Source of the DNA: an uncultured Synechococcus sp.
GTDB lineage: Bacteria; Cyanobacteriota; Cyanobacteriia; Phormidesmidales; Phormidesmidaceae
Length of the DNA stretch: 64,000 nucleotides
Reading direction: 5' to 3'
Assembly (NCBI GenBank): GCA_937911865.1
Contig: CALDSK010000299.1
Location: forward strand, 1 to 64,000
Shown: positions 35,511-43,720 of the stretch, in pieces
Numbering within the stretch: position 1 is the first letter of the stretch
Layout: the number at the start of each line of letters is the position of its first letter
Notes under the pieces: model-generated
What the model was told of the DNA's origin: nothing
The model's input: the letters and a program-made list of their open reading frames with translations, nothing else
Database searches by the model: none
Translations under genes and position numbers: made by a program

Positions 35511-36086
35511 ATGGCCGTAGCTATTGAAGTTGAAAAGAAAAAACTTAAAAAACCGCCTCTTTCTATTCACTACTTAGGCGATCGCGTTTTGCGTCAGCCT
35601 GCTAAGCGGGTCGCTAAAGTTGATAATGCGCTACGCGACTTGGTGCGTAAAATGCTGCAAACCATGTACAGCGAAGACGGTATTGGCCTTGCTGCACCGC
35701 AGGTTGGGGTAAACAAGCAGCTGCTGGTCGTCGATGCAGATCCAGAAGATGCGGCCAATCAACCTTTAGTACTCATTAATCCAAAAGTAATCAGCTACAG
35801 CAAAGAGCTAGCGACTGGCCAGGAGGGCTGCTTGAGCATTCCAGGGGTGTACTTAGATGTTGTGCGTCCTGCTGCGATTGAAGTGAGCTACAAAGATGAG
35901 TCGGGGCGACCGCGTAAGCTGAAGGCCGATGATTTGTTGGCCCGGGTGATTCAGCACGAGATGGATCATCTAGACGGTGTGATGTTTGTCGATCGGGTAG
36001 AAAATGCGATCGCGCTCAATCAGGAGCTGGATAAAAACGGCTTTAAGGTTCAAGACGTCAAAAGAATTAAGCAGAAAATCAGCTAA
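35511..36086 (+). CDS. def: Peptide deformylase
   Basis: This metalloenzyme removes the formyl group from nascent proteins. The 191-aa protein has the three catalytic motifs: GIGLAAPQVG near 61, EGCLSIPG with the metal-binding Cys near 108, and QHEMDHLDG near 150 with the two His ligands and the catalytic Glu. A ~15-residue Lys-rich N-terminal extension precedes the core. Length is normal. Confidence 0.97.
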   Translation: MAVAIEVEKKKLKKPPLSIHYLGDRVLRQPAKRVAKVDNALRDLVRKMLQTMYSEDGIGLAAPQVGVNKQLLVVDADPEDAANQPLVLINPKVISYSKELATGQEGCLSIPGVYLDVVRPAAIEVSYKDESGRPRKLKADDLLARVIQHEMDHLDGVMFVDRVENAIALNQELDKNGFKVQDVKRIKQKIS

Positions 36087-36163
36087 GGGATTTTTGTACT
36101 GACCTTTGCAAATTCAATTTTTTTAGATTCAACACCTCATAACATCACTACTGGAGAAAAATT

Positions 36164-36358
36164 GTGACCCCTAAGAGCGGCGCGTATTTAGGTATAGCTT
36201 GTCTGACTGCGATCGCAGCAGTGGGCTCCATGTTTGAACTTTCTTCTGGTGACCCCGACTGGGGCACCGCACCGACTGCTGTCATTTTGGCCCTCAGCAT
36301 TCCAGCTGGCGTCATTGCCTTTATGGCTGCGGTAAAAGATGCGCGAGCAAATATGTAA
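36164..36358 (+). CDS. Small two-helix membrane protein
   Basis: The 64-aa product starts at GTG. It has two hydrophobic segments, GAYLGIACLTAIAAVGSMFEL (about 6-26) and TAPTAVILALSIPAGVIAFMAAV (about 36-58), joined by a short acidic loop (SSGDPDWG). It is shorter than most annotation cut-offs, but it is followed by a strong terminator and has no competing frame. Function is unknown. Confidence 0.65.
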   Translation: MTPKSGAYLGIACLTAIAAVGSMFELSSGDPDWGTAPTAVILALSIPAGVIAFMAAVKDARANM

Positions 36359-36388
36359 GCTGGCCCATCGTGGACTATGCACATACGA

Positions 36389-36429
36389 CTAAAGGCCCCG
36401 GTAATTTTGCCAGTTACCGGGGCCTTTAG
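36389..36429. terminator. Bidirectional terminator between the small membrane protein and ndk
   Basis: CTAAAGGCCCCGGTAA (36389-36404) pairs perfectly with TTACCGGGGCCTTTAG (36414-36429) around a 9-nt loop. It sits between convergent genes. Confidence 0.85.
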
Positions 36430-36490
36430 CCATTTTTAAGTTGCTTTCTGTCAGTTACCTTTTGGCGCTTACCGGTTGAGCCGAGCAGCC

Positions 36491-36937
36491 CTATTCGTAC
36501 AACCAGGGCTGCATGACAGATTCCCAGTCACACAGATCATCACCGAACCAAAGTTTGATTTCGCTTTGAGCCGTCTCAGGTGCATCCGAACCATGGATGA
36601 TGTTGCGGCCAATGGTGATGCCATAGTCGCCCCGGATAGTACCTGGCTCGGACTCCAACGGATTCGTCGCGCCAATCAGCTTACGGGCAGAGGCAATGAC
36701 GCCTTCGCCTTCCCACACCATGGCGACTACCGGTGCAGAAATAATGTAATCAACCAGGCCCTTAAAGAAAGGACGCTCTTTATGAACCGCGTAGTGAGCT
36801 TCTGCTAGGTCTCTAGATACGGACATTTGCTTCAGGCCAACCAGCTTGAACCCTTTGGTTTCAAACCGACTGATAATGTCACCGACCAAACCCCGCTGTA
36901 CGCCATCGGGCTTGATCATGATGAAACTCTTTTCCAC
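36491..36937 (-). CDS. ndk: Nucleoside diphosphate kinase
   Basis: Ndk equilibrates nucleoside di- and triphosphates by way of a phosphohistidine. The 148-aa protein starts at GTG with EKSFIMIKPDGVQRGLVG and has the active-site NIIHGSD with His115, plus GATNPLESEPGTIRGDYG. Length and motif spacing are normal. Confidence 0.98.
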   Translation of the reverse strand: MEKSFIMIKPDGVQRGLVGDIISRFETKGFKLVGLKQMSVSRDLAEAHYAVHKERPFFKGLVDYIISAPVVAMVWEGEGVIASARKLIGATNPLESEPGTIRGDYGITIGRNIIHGSDAPETAQSEIKLWFGDDLCDWESVMQPWLYE

Positions 36938-37089
36938 GGCTTATTTCTCCTTATTGCGTCTTTAAACCTTTCCTATGCTCAGTAACTGAGGTCAGTTTGT
37001 AAAGGCCCTTGCAGAAATTGCCATCAGAAATTAATTCTTGAAAGAACGACCAATAGGCCAATTCTTGGGTTAGTCCTTTGGCTGGCACT

Positions 37090-37737
37090 CTATTCATTTA
37101 CCGCAGAGACATCGATCGTTTTGACGTTCTCGGCGGTGGCTTGAGCTCTGCCGCGAACAGTCGGCAGGATCTTCTCGGCGCTTGGTCGTAGCGATCGCCC
37201 AGACTCGCCCTTTCGCTGGCCCTCCCGCTGTCGCCGCCTCATGTCTTCTACATACGCTCGTTTTACCTGAGCCTGCTCGGCATAGGCCCAGGCTACTTCC
37301 GCAGGAGTTACGGGCCTGTAGGCAGGTGGTGCGTACGAAGGCTCTAGGCTAAAAACTACAGCTAGATTAAAAATATAGATAATGTCGCCATGGACCGTGC
37401 GTTCAAAAAAAGCGCCAAATGCCTGTGCCTGCGAGTGTAGAAACCGCTGAGCATCCCGACCGTCGACGCGAGTATGCATTGCAAACTCCAGCGCACTCAT
37501 TCGCCCTTGCCGCTGCTGAAGCAGGTAGTAGAACTTTTCGGTCAGTCTGTCCTGACGACGCTGGTAGGCCTGATACTTCCTATACTGCTGCCGCCACAGA
37601 TAGTAGCCACCCGCTCCCATCCCTGCAATGACTAAGACTGGCCACAGCAGTTTGAGCAACCAAACTAAACCAATGCTAAGTAGCCCTAACCCCAGCACTA
37701 AACGAGATTTGACCTCAAGTTCTGAACGAGATGACAT
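37090..37737 (-). CDS. Conserved hypothetical protein with N-terminal hydrophobic hairpin
   Basis: The 215-aa protein has a hydrophobic stretch at about 12-45 (LVLGLGLLSIGLVWLLKLLWPVLVIAGMGAGGYYLW), enough for one or two helices. A coiled, basic segment follows (QQYRKYQAYQRRQDRLTEKF). Next comes a compact domain containing MSALEFAMHTRVDGRDAQRF and IIYIFNLAVVFSLEPS that may be a winged-helix-like fold. A low-complexity basic tail ends it. I do not recognise a function. Confidence 0.72.
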   Translation of the reverse strand: MSSRSELEVKSRLVLGLGLLSIGLVWLLKLLWPVLVIAGMGAGGYYLWRQQYRKYQAYQRRQDRLTEKFYYLLQQRQGRMSALEFAMHTRVDGRDAQRFLHSQAQAFGAFFERTVHGDIIYIFNLAVVFSLEPSYAPPAYRPVTPAEVAWAYAEQAQVKRAYVEDMRRRQREGQRKGESGRSLRPSAEKILPTVRGRAQATAENVKTIDVSAVNE

Positions 37738-37885
37738 TGGTTAGTCCCAGCGTCTGCGTTTTCGTCCCTGTACTTTAGTCGTAAGCTGCCTAATTAGCTA
37801 CCACTTTTCAAATTTTTTTGATATCGGGGGTTTGGTACCAAGAACTAGCTGCTCGTTAAGACAGACAAAAGTTGCTTCCTTCGGG

Positions 37886-38233
37886 CTACTTGTTCTCTGA
37901 CGGCGCGTCAGTAAATATTCTGTAGGCTGCGATCGCCAGTCTTTCCAAATCCTGATCTAGCAGTGGTGGCCAGCTGACGCCCGCCGCCCGGCCTGACTCA
38001 AATAAATTTCGGCTTTCGTAGGCCACTAAAAAAAGGGCGTGGGCTAGCTCCCGGTTAAGCGCAGTGTCTCCTCTAAGGCCGCTGTGAATTACCTTGAGCG
38101 CCAGCAAAAGCGATGTAACCTGCCCAGGCAAAGGGGGATGGCCCTGCCGTAGCCTCTCTAGAAAAGCAGCGTTGGTTTCATACTGCGGCAGGGTTTGGCT
38201 AACTAGCTCTTGATGTGCGCTCTGAAAATCCAT
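37886..38233 (-). CDS. Conserved hypothetical helical protein
   Basis: The 115-aa product is soluble and mainly helical (LVSQTLPQYETNAAFLERL, GQVTSLLLALKVIHSGLRG, NRELAHALFLVAYESRNLFE, DLERLAIAAYRIFTD). No cofactor or catalytic motif is apparent. A clear ATG and a normal amino-acid composition support a real gene. Confidence 0.72.
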   Translation of the reverse strand: MDFQSAHQELVSQTLPQYETNAAFLERLRQGHPPLPGQVTSLLLALKVIHSGLRGDTALNRELAHALFLVAYESRNLFESGRAAGVSWPPLLDQDLERLAIAAYRIFTDAPSENK

Positions 38234-38503
38234 CGATGCTAAGCACCTTGTTGTTTTGTTTTTCCGGTTTAATTTTGGGGTTTGATTTTTCTCCGGCCCG
38301 CTGTAACGACGATGAACTGGGCGGGCACTATTGAGCTATCTAATCAAAACCTGTTGAAGCGATTTAGGCAAGTTTTACACAGAATTCATCCTTTTTAAGG
38401 ATGCTGATAGGTAAATCAAGCCACACTGATGAAAGCAGCGATCGCTTAATGATGGTTGCCGCTACGCAGGCGTCGGCATTTCTACCCTTTTTCACGCCCC
38501 TTT

Positions 38504-39706
38504 ATGCACTCTTCTTCCCCCTTGCCTGAGTCATCGTCCGATCAGCCTTCTCAACCACAGATTCCTTTTGTCGATTTGTCTTTGCAGCATCGACCTATTC
38601 AGGCAGATATCCTGGCTGTGGTTGAAAAGACGCTTAGCCGTGGTGATTACGTGCTAGGTCAAGCCGTTGCTGAGTTTGAATCGGCATTCGCCGAGGCTTG
38701 CGGGCGCGAACATGCGGTAGGCGTTGGCTGCGGTACTGATGCGATCACATTGGGCCTGCGGGCCTGCGGTATTTGTCCGGGTGATGAAGTCATTTTGCCC
38801 GCCAATACCTTTATTGCGACCCTCATTGGTATTGCTCAGGTAGGGGCAACGCCTATCTTTGTCGATTGTGAACGGGCTACTGGGCTGCTCGATTTAGCTG
38901 CTGTGGAGTCTGCAATTACACCCAAAACGCGGGCCATCGTAGCTGTCCATCTTTACGGGCAAATGGTGTCCCCGTTGGGGCTGCTTCAGCTCGCTGAGCG
39001 CCATGACCTGATGATTTTTGAAGATGCTGCTCAGGCCCATTTGGCAGAACGTGAAGGCTATACAGCAGGCTCGGTAGGGCTTGGAGCGGCGTTTAGTTTT
39101 TATCCCAGCAAAAATTTAGGTGCCCTCGGAGACGGTGGGATGCTGGTTACCTCAGAGGCCGTTGTGGCCCAGACCGTACGCTCTTTGCGCAACTATGGGG
39201 CGACTCGAAAATACTTTCACACCGATCCGGGCGGTACGAACAGCCGATTGGATACTATTCAAGCGGGCGTACTACAGCTGAAACTGCCGTATCTGAAGCG
39301 GTGGAATAGCGATCGCAACCGCCTGGCGGCCTACTATGACCGGGCGCTACAGCCACTAACGGCAAAAGGCATCATCCCGATGCAAAACGTCAGCAAGGCA
39401 GGGCACGTTTATCATCTATACGTTGTTCGTGTTACGGCGAATTGCCCGGTCGATCGAACGGTTTTGCAGCTGGAGCTGAATGCGAATGCTATTCAAACGG
39501 GCATTCACTACCCAACGCCTTGCCATCTGCAGCCCGCCTTTCAGTCTTTGGGCTACAGTGCGGGCGATTTCCCCTGTGCAGAGGCGCTCAGCCAGGAAAT
39601 TTTGTCCTTGCCGATGTATCCCGGCTTGACCACGGCGCAGATTGACCGGGTCGTGGATGCGATCGCCTCTGTAGTGAGCCGTGAGCCTGTAAGTACGCTT
39701 ATTTAA
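38504..39706 (+). CDS. DegT/DnrJ/EryC1/StrS family sugar aminotransferase
   Basis: This PLP-dependent enzyme family adds an amino group to nucleotide keto-sugars. From the ATG at 38504 the protein is 400 aa; a TTG at 38456 adds only 16 Arg/Phe-rich residues and is unlikely. Family motifs are FVDLSLQHRPIQADI, VGVGCGTDAITLGLRACGI, IFEDAAQAHLAE with the PLP-binding Asp, and the Schiff-base Lys in SFYPSKNLGALGDGGML. It probably supplies an amino sugar for the surface polysaccharide genes downstream. Confidence 0.92.
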   Translation: MHSSSPLPESSSDQPSQPQIPFVDLSLQHRPIQADILAVVEKTLSRGDYVLGQAVAEFESAFAEACGREHAVGVGCGTDAITLGLRACGICPGDEVILPANTFIATLIGIAQVGATPIFVDCERATGLLDLAAVESAITPKTRAIVAVHLYGQMVSPLGLLQLAERHDLMIFEDAAQAHLAEREGYTAGSVGLGAAFSFYPSKNLGALGDGGMLVTSEAVVAQTVRSLRNYGATRKYFHTDPGGTNSRLDTIQAGVLQLKLPYLKRWNSDRNRLAAYYDRALQPLTAKGIIPMQNVSKAGHVYHLYVVRVTANCPVDRTVLQLELNANAIQTGIHYPTPCHLQPAFQSLGYSAGDFPCAEALSQEILSLPMYPGLTTAQIDRVVDAIASVVSREPVSTLI

Positions 39707-39757
39707 CTTTGAAATGCTTTTAACTTTAACAACGCTAACTTTTTCAACGCTAATGGC

Positions 39758-40702
39758 ATGCTGACGTCTAAAGCCAAACCTCAAATCTCGCTTGAAATCA
39801 TCATCTTGGCGCTGGTGGCTGTTCTTTACGTTCCGCTACTTTTGTACTGGGTCGATGGCTGGCTCAACAAAAGCATTAGCATTCAGCACGAATACTTTAG
39901 CCACGGTTTACTGGGTATTCCTTTTGCGGCCTATCTGGTTTGGGAGGGGCGATCGCGTTGGCAAAAGCTGCCCAATCAAGCGCACTGGCTAGCCGTGCCG
40001 CTCATGCTACTGGCCATTGTGTTCTATAGTGTTGGGCTGCCGGACATGATGAATTTGTCCCTGCCGATGCTGCTAGCGGGGCTGCTTTTGGCCCTTAAGG
40101 GACAAAAGGGATTTCGGCTGTATGCCTTTCCCTGGGTGCTCTTGTTATTCGCGACACCTACGCAGCTGCCGTACCTGATCGAGCCCTACATCTTACCGCT
40201 GCAGAGCTTTATTGCTGCTGTTGCTGGCGTTATCTTGCAGCAGTTCGACGTCAACGTTTATATAGAAGGCATCTATTTATTCGTAAACGACCAGCTGGTG
40301 GAAGTCGCCCCTCACTGCGCGGGGCTCAAGATGCTGTTTACCAGTCTGTATATGGGCTTGATTTTGACCTACTGGACTGGGTTGAATCGCTCCAGGCTGA
40401 GAACGGGCCTCTTTTTTGTTGGCATCATCGGGATTAGTGTCTTTGGCAATATTATTCGCAATACCCTTTTGACTTACTTCCACGGCGCACAAATGACCAA
40501 AGCCTTCGAGTGGCTCCACGACAGTTGGGGCGGAGATCTATATTCAGCTGCCATGCTGGGTATGTTAATTGTCCTCATTCGTCTGCTAGAACGCTATGTT
40601 CCGACGACCCTGAAGGTAGGCGGCTCTGGCGCGAGTCCAACCAATCTACAAAGCTCTCCTCAATCTCCCAATCCTCAGCCGCCTACAAGAGATTACTTCT
40701 GA
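39758..40702 (+). CDS. crtB: Cyanoexosortase B
   Basis: Exosortases are multi-pass membrane transpeptidases that cut and anchor PEP-CTERM-type proteins and usually sit next to exopolysaccharide genes. The 314-aa protein has about eight hydrophobic segments. It shows the catalytic Cys in VAPHCAGLKMLF near residue 187, the Arg in NIIRNTLLTYFHG near 232, and the His in EWLHDSWGG near 254. The symbol follows the exosortase naming scheme and must not be confused with phytoene synthase crtB. The Ser/Pro-rich tail after ~285 is not conserved. Confidence 0.93.
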   Translation: MLTSKAKPQISLEIIILALVAVLYVPLLLYWVDGWLNKSISIQHEYFSHGLLGIPFAAYLVWEGRSRWQKLPNQAHWLAVPLMLLAIVFYSVGLPDMMNLSLPMLLAGLLLALKGQKGFRLYAFPWVLLLFATPTQLPYLIEPYILPLQSFIAAVAGVILQQFDVNVYIEGIYLFVNDQLVEVAPHCAGLKMLFTSLYMGLILTYWTGLNRSRLRTGLFFVGIIGISVFGNIIRNTLLTYFHGAQMTKAFEWLHDSWGGDLYSAAMLGMLIVLIRLLERYVPTTLKVGGSGASPTNLQSSPQSPNPQPPTRDYF

Positions 40703-40819
40703 TTTTCAGTGAATTTTCCCCCTTCTATTACTGGTCCTTCTATTGCTGGTATTTAGCCGCCTTGATTTTATCTAGCTCGTTTGCGAAAAGCAGACGTTTG
40801 CCCTGTGTCTTCCCCTGTG

Positions 40820-41593
40820 ATGCCTAGAAATGTATCCAAAAGGTCAACTGTGGCACTGGTTGTAATCGCCGTGCTGTCTTTGTTCGTTGCGGTTAGCGCT
40901 CTACCCAACTATGTCTCTAGCTGGCCCTGGTCTACGCCGCTAAAGGTGCCAAATCAGTCAGAATTGCAGGCCATTCGCGATCAGGGCATTACACTGTCGG
41001 GCTGGCAGACCACAGAGCAGGTCAAAACCAAAATTGGTGGAGACACCTGGTCTATTCAGCAGCTTTCTCTCGACCGAGAAGCGACTGAATCAGCGGATGT
41101 AGCGGATATGCCTGAGACGGTTTTTCTGCTGCTGCGTCCCCAAATCTGGGAGGCCGACCAGCCAGAAGTAGAGTGGTTGGATATCAAAGGTTCTCAGCGC
41201 TGGCAGACTGACTCGCAGCAGTCTTTGCCATTTGAAGTCGCCGCCAATCCGGCCAATCTGGGCCAAAATACTTCCAAAGGCGTTCTTGAAGATCCCCCTC
41301 ACAAAGGGGAAACTGTCCGGATTAATACTGACTTCTTCCGTGCATGGAGTAAGGAGCAAACGTTCGCTGTTTTGCAATGGTACGCCAGTCCTCACGGTGG
41401 AAGTGCTTCTCCCGCCTGGTGGTTCTGGGCAGACCAAAAAGCGCAGTGGCGTCAGCGTCAAAGAATGCCCTGGGTGGCTGTGAGTATATGGCTGCCTATT
41501 GACGCACTCAGTGACATCGCGCTGCATCAGGAGGCAGCTATCGCCATCGGCCAATCCGTTCAATCTGAACTGTTGCGAACGGTCTTTCCGTGA
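40820..41593 (+). CDS. Cyanoexosortase B system-associated protein
   Basis: From the ATG at 40820 the protein is 257 aa. A TTG 39 bp upstream adds an unlikely leader. It has one N-terminal membrane anchor (ALVVIAVLSLFVAVSAL) and a periplasmic domain with the tract ITLSGWQTTEQVKTKIGG and the later segment SWEADQPEVEWLD-like acidic stretch. This is the protein regularly found directly after cyanoexosortase B. It is probably an assembly or substrate-handling partner. Confidence 0.85.
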   Translation: MPRNVSKRSTVALVVIAVLSLFVAVSALPNYVSSWPWSTPLKVPNQSELQAIRDQGITLSGWQTTEQVKTKIGGDTWSIQQLSLDREATESADVADMPETVFLLLRPQIWEADQPEVEWLDIKGSQRWQTDSQQSLPFEVAANPANLGQNTSKGVLEDPPHKGETVRINTDFFRAWSKEQTFAVLQWYASPHGGSASPAWWFWADQKAQWRQRQRMPWVAVSIWLPIDALSDIALHQEAAIAIGQSVQSELLRTVFP

Positions 41594-42177
41594 CTGGTCT
41601 CTGCTAAAGGCGTCTCACGAGGACAGCTGCTCTCTTCGCAACAGTCTCTTCGCAACAGTTAGTAAACAGATAGGTCGTAAATAGATAGAGGCCACTGCTC
41701 TGTATCCGCTTAGGACGAAAGTTTCAGCCAATAAGTTCCAAGGAGGAATAGCGTTATTTGAATTTGTTGCGTTGTAAGAAGTGCCATGAAGATGGGCCTG
41801 TGTTCATTTTGCGACACTATGTTTTGGATAACGCTGTAGGTTAAAGTTACTAAAAGCTATCTTTCATTAAACGCTTGTAAACCCGTCAAAACGTTAGACC
41901 ACATCTTTTGATATGCCAGGTTCTGACATGCCAGGTTACCAACAACAGTTACGAACAGTTAATAAAAACATAGGCGCAAGACGCAGAACGCAGCCACAAA
42001 AGTCAGAGAAAAGTAGTAGCTATAAAGAAACGGTCATCTGCAAAGCACCCACCTGCGGCATGTCAAAAGCCTAAGACGTCAAATGGCAAAACGTCATCAG
42101 AAATCTTGCACAAAAAGTCTTGCACAGTACTTCCACCCCCCGTCGATCCGACAGTCACTTAATTTTTTCAAGCGGTT
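41594..42177. other. Spacer before the polysaccharide export gene
   Basis: About 580 bp without a convincing gene. It contains an exact 14-bp tandem duplication (41631-41658) and paired TGCCAGGTT words near 41920-41940. It presumably carries the promoter and leader of the wza-like/wzc-like unit. No terminator for the upstream exosortase genes is obvious. Confidence 0.5.
41631..41658. repeat. 14-bp unit, two exact tandem copies
   Basis: TCTCTTCGCAACAG at 41631-41644 is repeated exactly at 41645-41658, just after the exosortase-associated gene. Confidence 0.88.
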
Positions 42178-43545
42178 ATGAATAACGGTTTACTTAGCCC
42201 CAATAGTTCAACCTCTAGCACTCGCTCAGCGCGATCGCCTCGAATGGGTAGCGCTGTTCTCACTTCAAGTGTGCAAGGTTTATCATCTCTGTGCTTGCGT
42301 CGTCGGTTGGCTATTTCAGTCGTTGGCCTGTTGCTGAGCGGCTGGGCCATTCGCACTCAACCTGCGATCGCGCAAGATACGCTGCCAACGCTGCCGCCCA
42401 GTGAAGCTCCTAGTGAAGACGTTCCTGCTATTGCGCCGCCCGTTGCTGATCCTAATCCCGCAGTACCCGCTGCAATTCCGCCGGGTAGCAACCAGGTGCC
42501 TAGCATTCCGCCCACTTCAGAGCCCCGTTTTGAACCAACGCTGGTAGCGCCAGGTACAGTCATCAATCCATCAAATCTAGAGCCTAGTTTTGCCGACTAT
42601 CATCTGGGGCCTGGAGATGGCATTTTTGTGAGCGTTCAGCGCTACCCAGACCTTAGCTTCCAGGCCACCTTGGATTTAGAAGGTAATGTCATTGTTCCCC
42701 TGCAGGGCGCGGTGCCTTTCGAAGGCCTAACGCTAGCTGAGGCCGAAGATCTGCTTCGACAAATTTATAACCGCTATGTTGTCATCCGTGAAAGCCGCGA
42801 TGTCGCAATCACACTGGTGGCTCAGCGTGGTGTCGAAGTCACAATCTTAGGAGCCGTTCAGCGCCCAGGATTTTATCCCCTTGCAGATCCTAGTGTGGCC
42901 ACAGCATTGCTGACGGCTGGCGGAGCTACTAGGACCTCTGATTTGCGTTCGATTCAGGTGCAAAGGCAGCTGAATCGCAACGGCGGCGTGGTAGAACGCA
43001 CGGTCGATGTAGATTTATTTACGCCTCTAAAGGAAGGAAGTCCGCTTCCTGATGTGCGTTTGGAGGACGGCGACGTCGTCGTGATTCCGGAGCTAGACCC
43101 TACCCAGTTGGATGATTATGACAGCTACCTGGTAGCCCGTTCGACCCTCGCCCAGCCGATTATTAACGTTCGCTTCTTGAACTACGCTGGTGGCCGAGGT
43201 GGGGTAGGTACGCTCAACCTCAACAACGGTAGCGCTTTCCTCGATGCGATCACACTGCTAGGGGTCAATCCTGATAATGCTAACTTAGGCGATGTTGCGC
43301 TGATTCGCTTTGACCCTGAAACAGGCAGAGCGGCTACCGTTAGTATTGATGCTAAAGCCGCAATCTTAGGAGACATCACTCAAAATCCGCCGCTACAAGA
43401 CAGCGATGTCATTGTTGTTGGCCGTAATCTAATTGGCCGAATCACGTTCGCCTTACAGACGGTTACTCGGCCCTTCCGCGACGTCATCGGATTCTCTAAC
43501 TTCTTCGATGACTTCCTTGATGATGGCCTGTTTAGCAACGACTAA
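42178..43545 (+). CDS. Wza-like polysaccharide export protein (SLBB domains)
   Basis: The 455-aa protein has a Sec-type signal after a long polar start (VVGLLLSGWAIRTQPAIAQ, cleavage near residue 65) and then a Pro-rich linker (~70-120). The periplasmic polysaccharide export domain follows (YHLGPGDGIFVSVQRYPDL near 143) and then SLBB-like repeats (VEVTILGAVQRPGFYPL near 225). This is the outer-membrane/periplasmic channel part of Wzx/Wzy- or ABC-type polysaccharide export. It is followed by the Wzc-like gene on the same strand, the usual partner. Confidence 0.9.
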   Translation: MNNGLLSPNSSTSSTRSARSPRMGSAVLTSSVQGLSSLCLRRRLAISVVGLLLSGWAIRTQPAIAQDTLPTLPPSEAPSEDVPAIAPPVADPNPAVPAAIPPGSNQVPSIPPTSEPRFEPTLVAPGTVINPSNLEPSFADYHLGPGDGIFVSVQRYPDLSFQATLDLEGNVIVPLQGAVPFEGLTLAEAEDLLRQIYNRYVVIRESRDVAITLVAQRGVEVTILGAVQRPGFYPLADPSVATALLTAGGATRTSDLRSIQVQRQLNRNGGVVERTVDVDLFTPLKEGSPLPDVRLEDGDVVVIPELDPTQLDDYDSYLVARSTLAQPIINVRFLNYAGGRGGVGTLNLNNGSAFLDAITLLGVNPDNANLGDVALIRFDPETGRAATVSIDAKAAILGDITQNPPLQDSDVIVVGRNLIGRITFALQTVTRPFRDVIGFSNFFDDFLDDGLFSND

Positions 43546-43720
43546 ATTGTGACGGCTAATTGTTTATTCTTCTTTCTTGCCTGACTGTCTTAGCTGTTCA
43601 ACTGTTCTATTCGTTCCTACTGTTCAATTCAACTGTTTTCCTGCTTAGCTTTATTGCTTAATCGTCGCCCTCTAAGGCTGACCGCTCTAAGTTCTTTCTA
43701 CCTGCTACCCTCGAAGTGCT

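Noticed and set aside
39758..40702. Phytoene synthase suggested by the symbol crtB
   Set aside because: The protein is a multi-pass membrane exosortase with APHCAG and NIIRNTLL motifs and is unrelated to the carotenoid enzyme.
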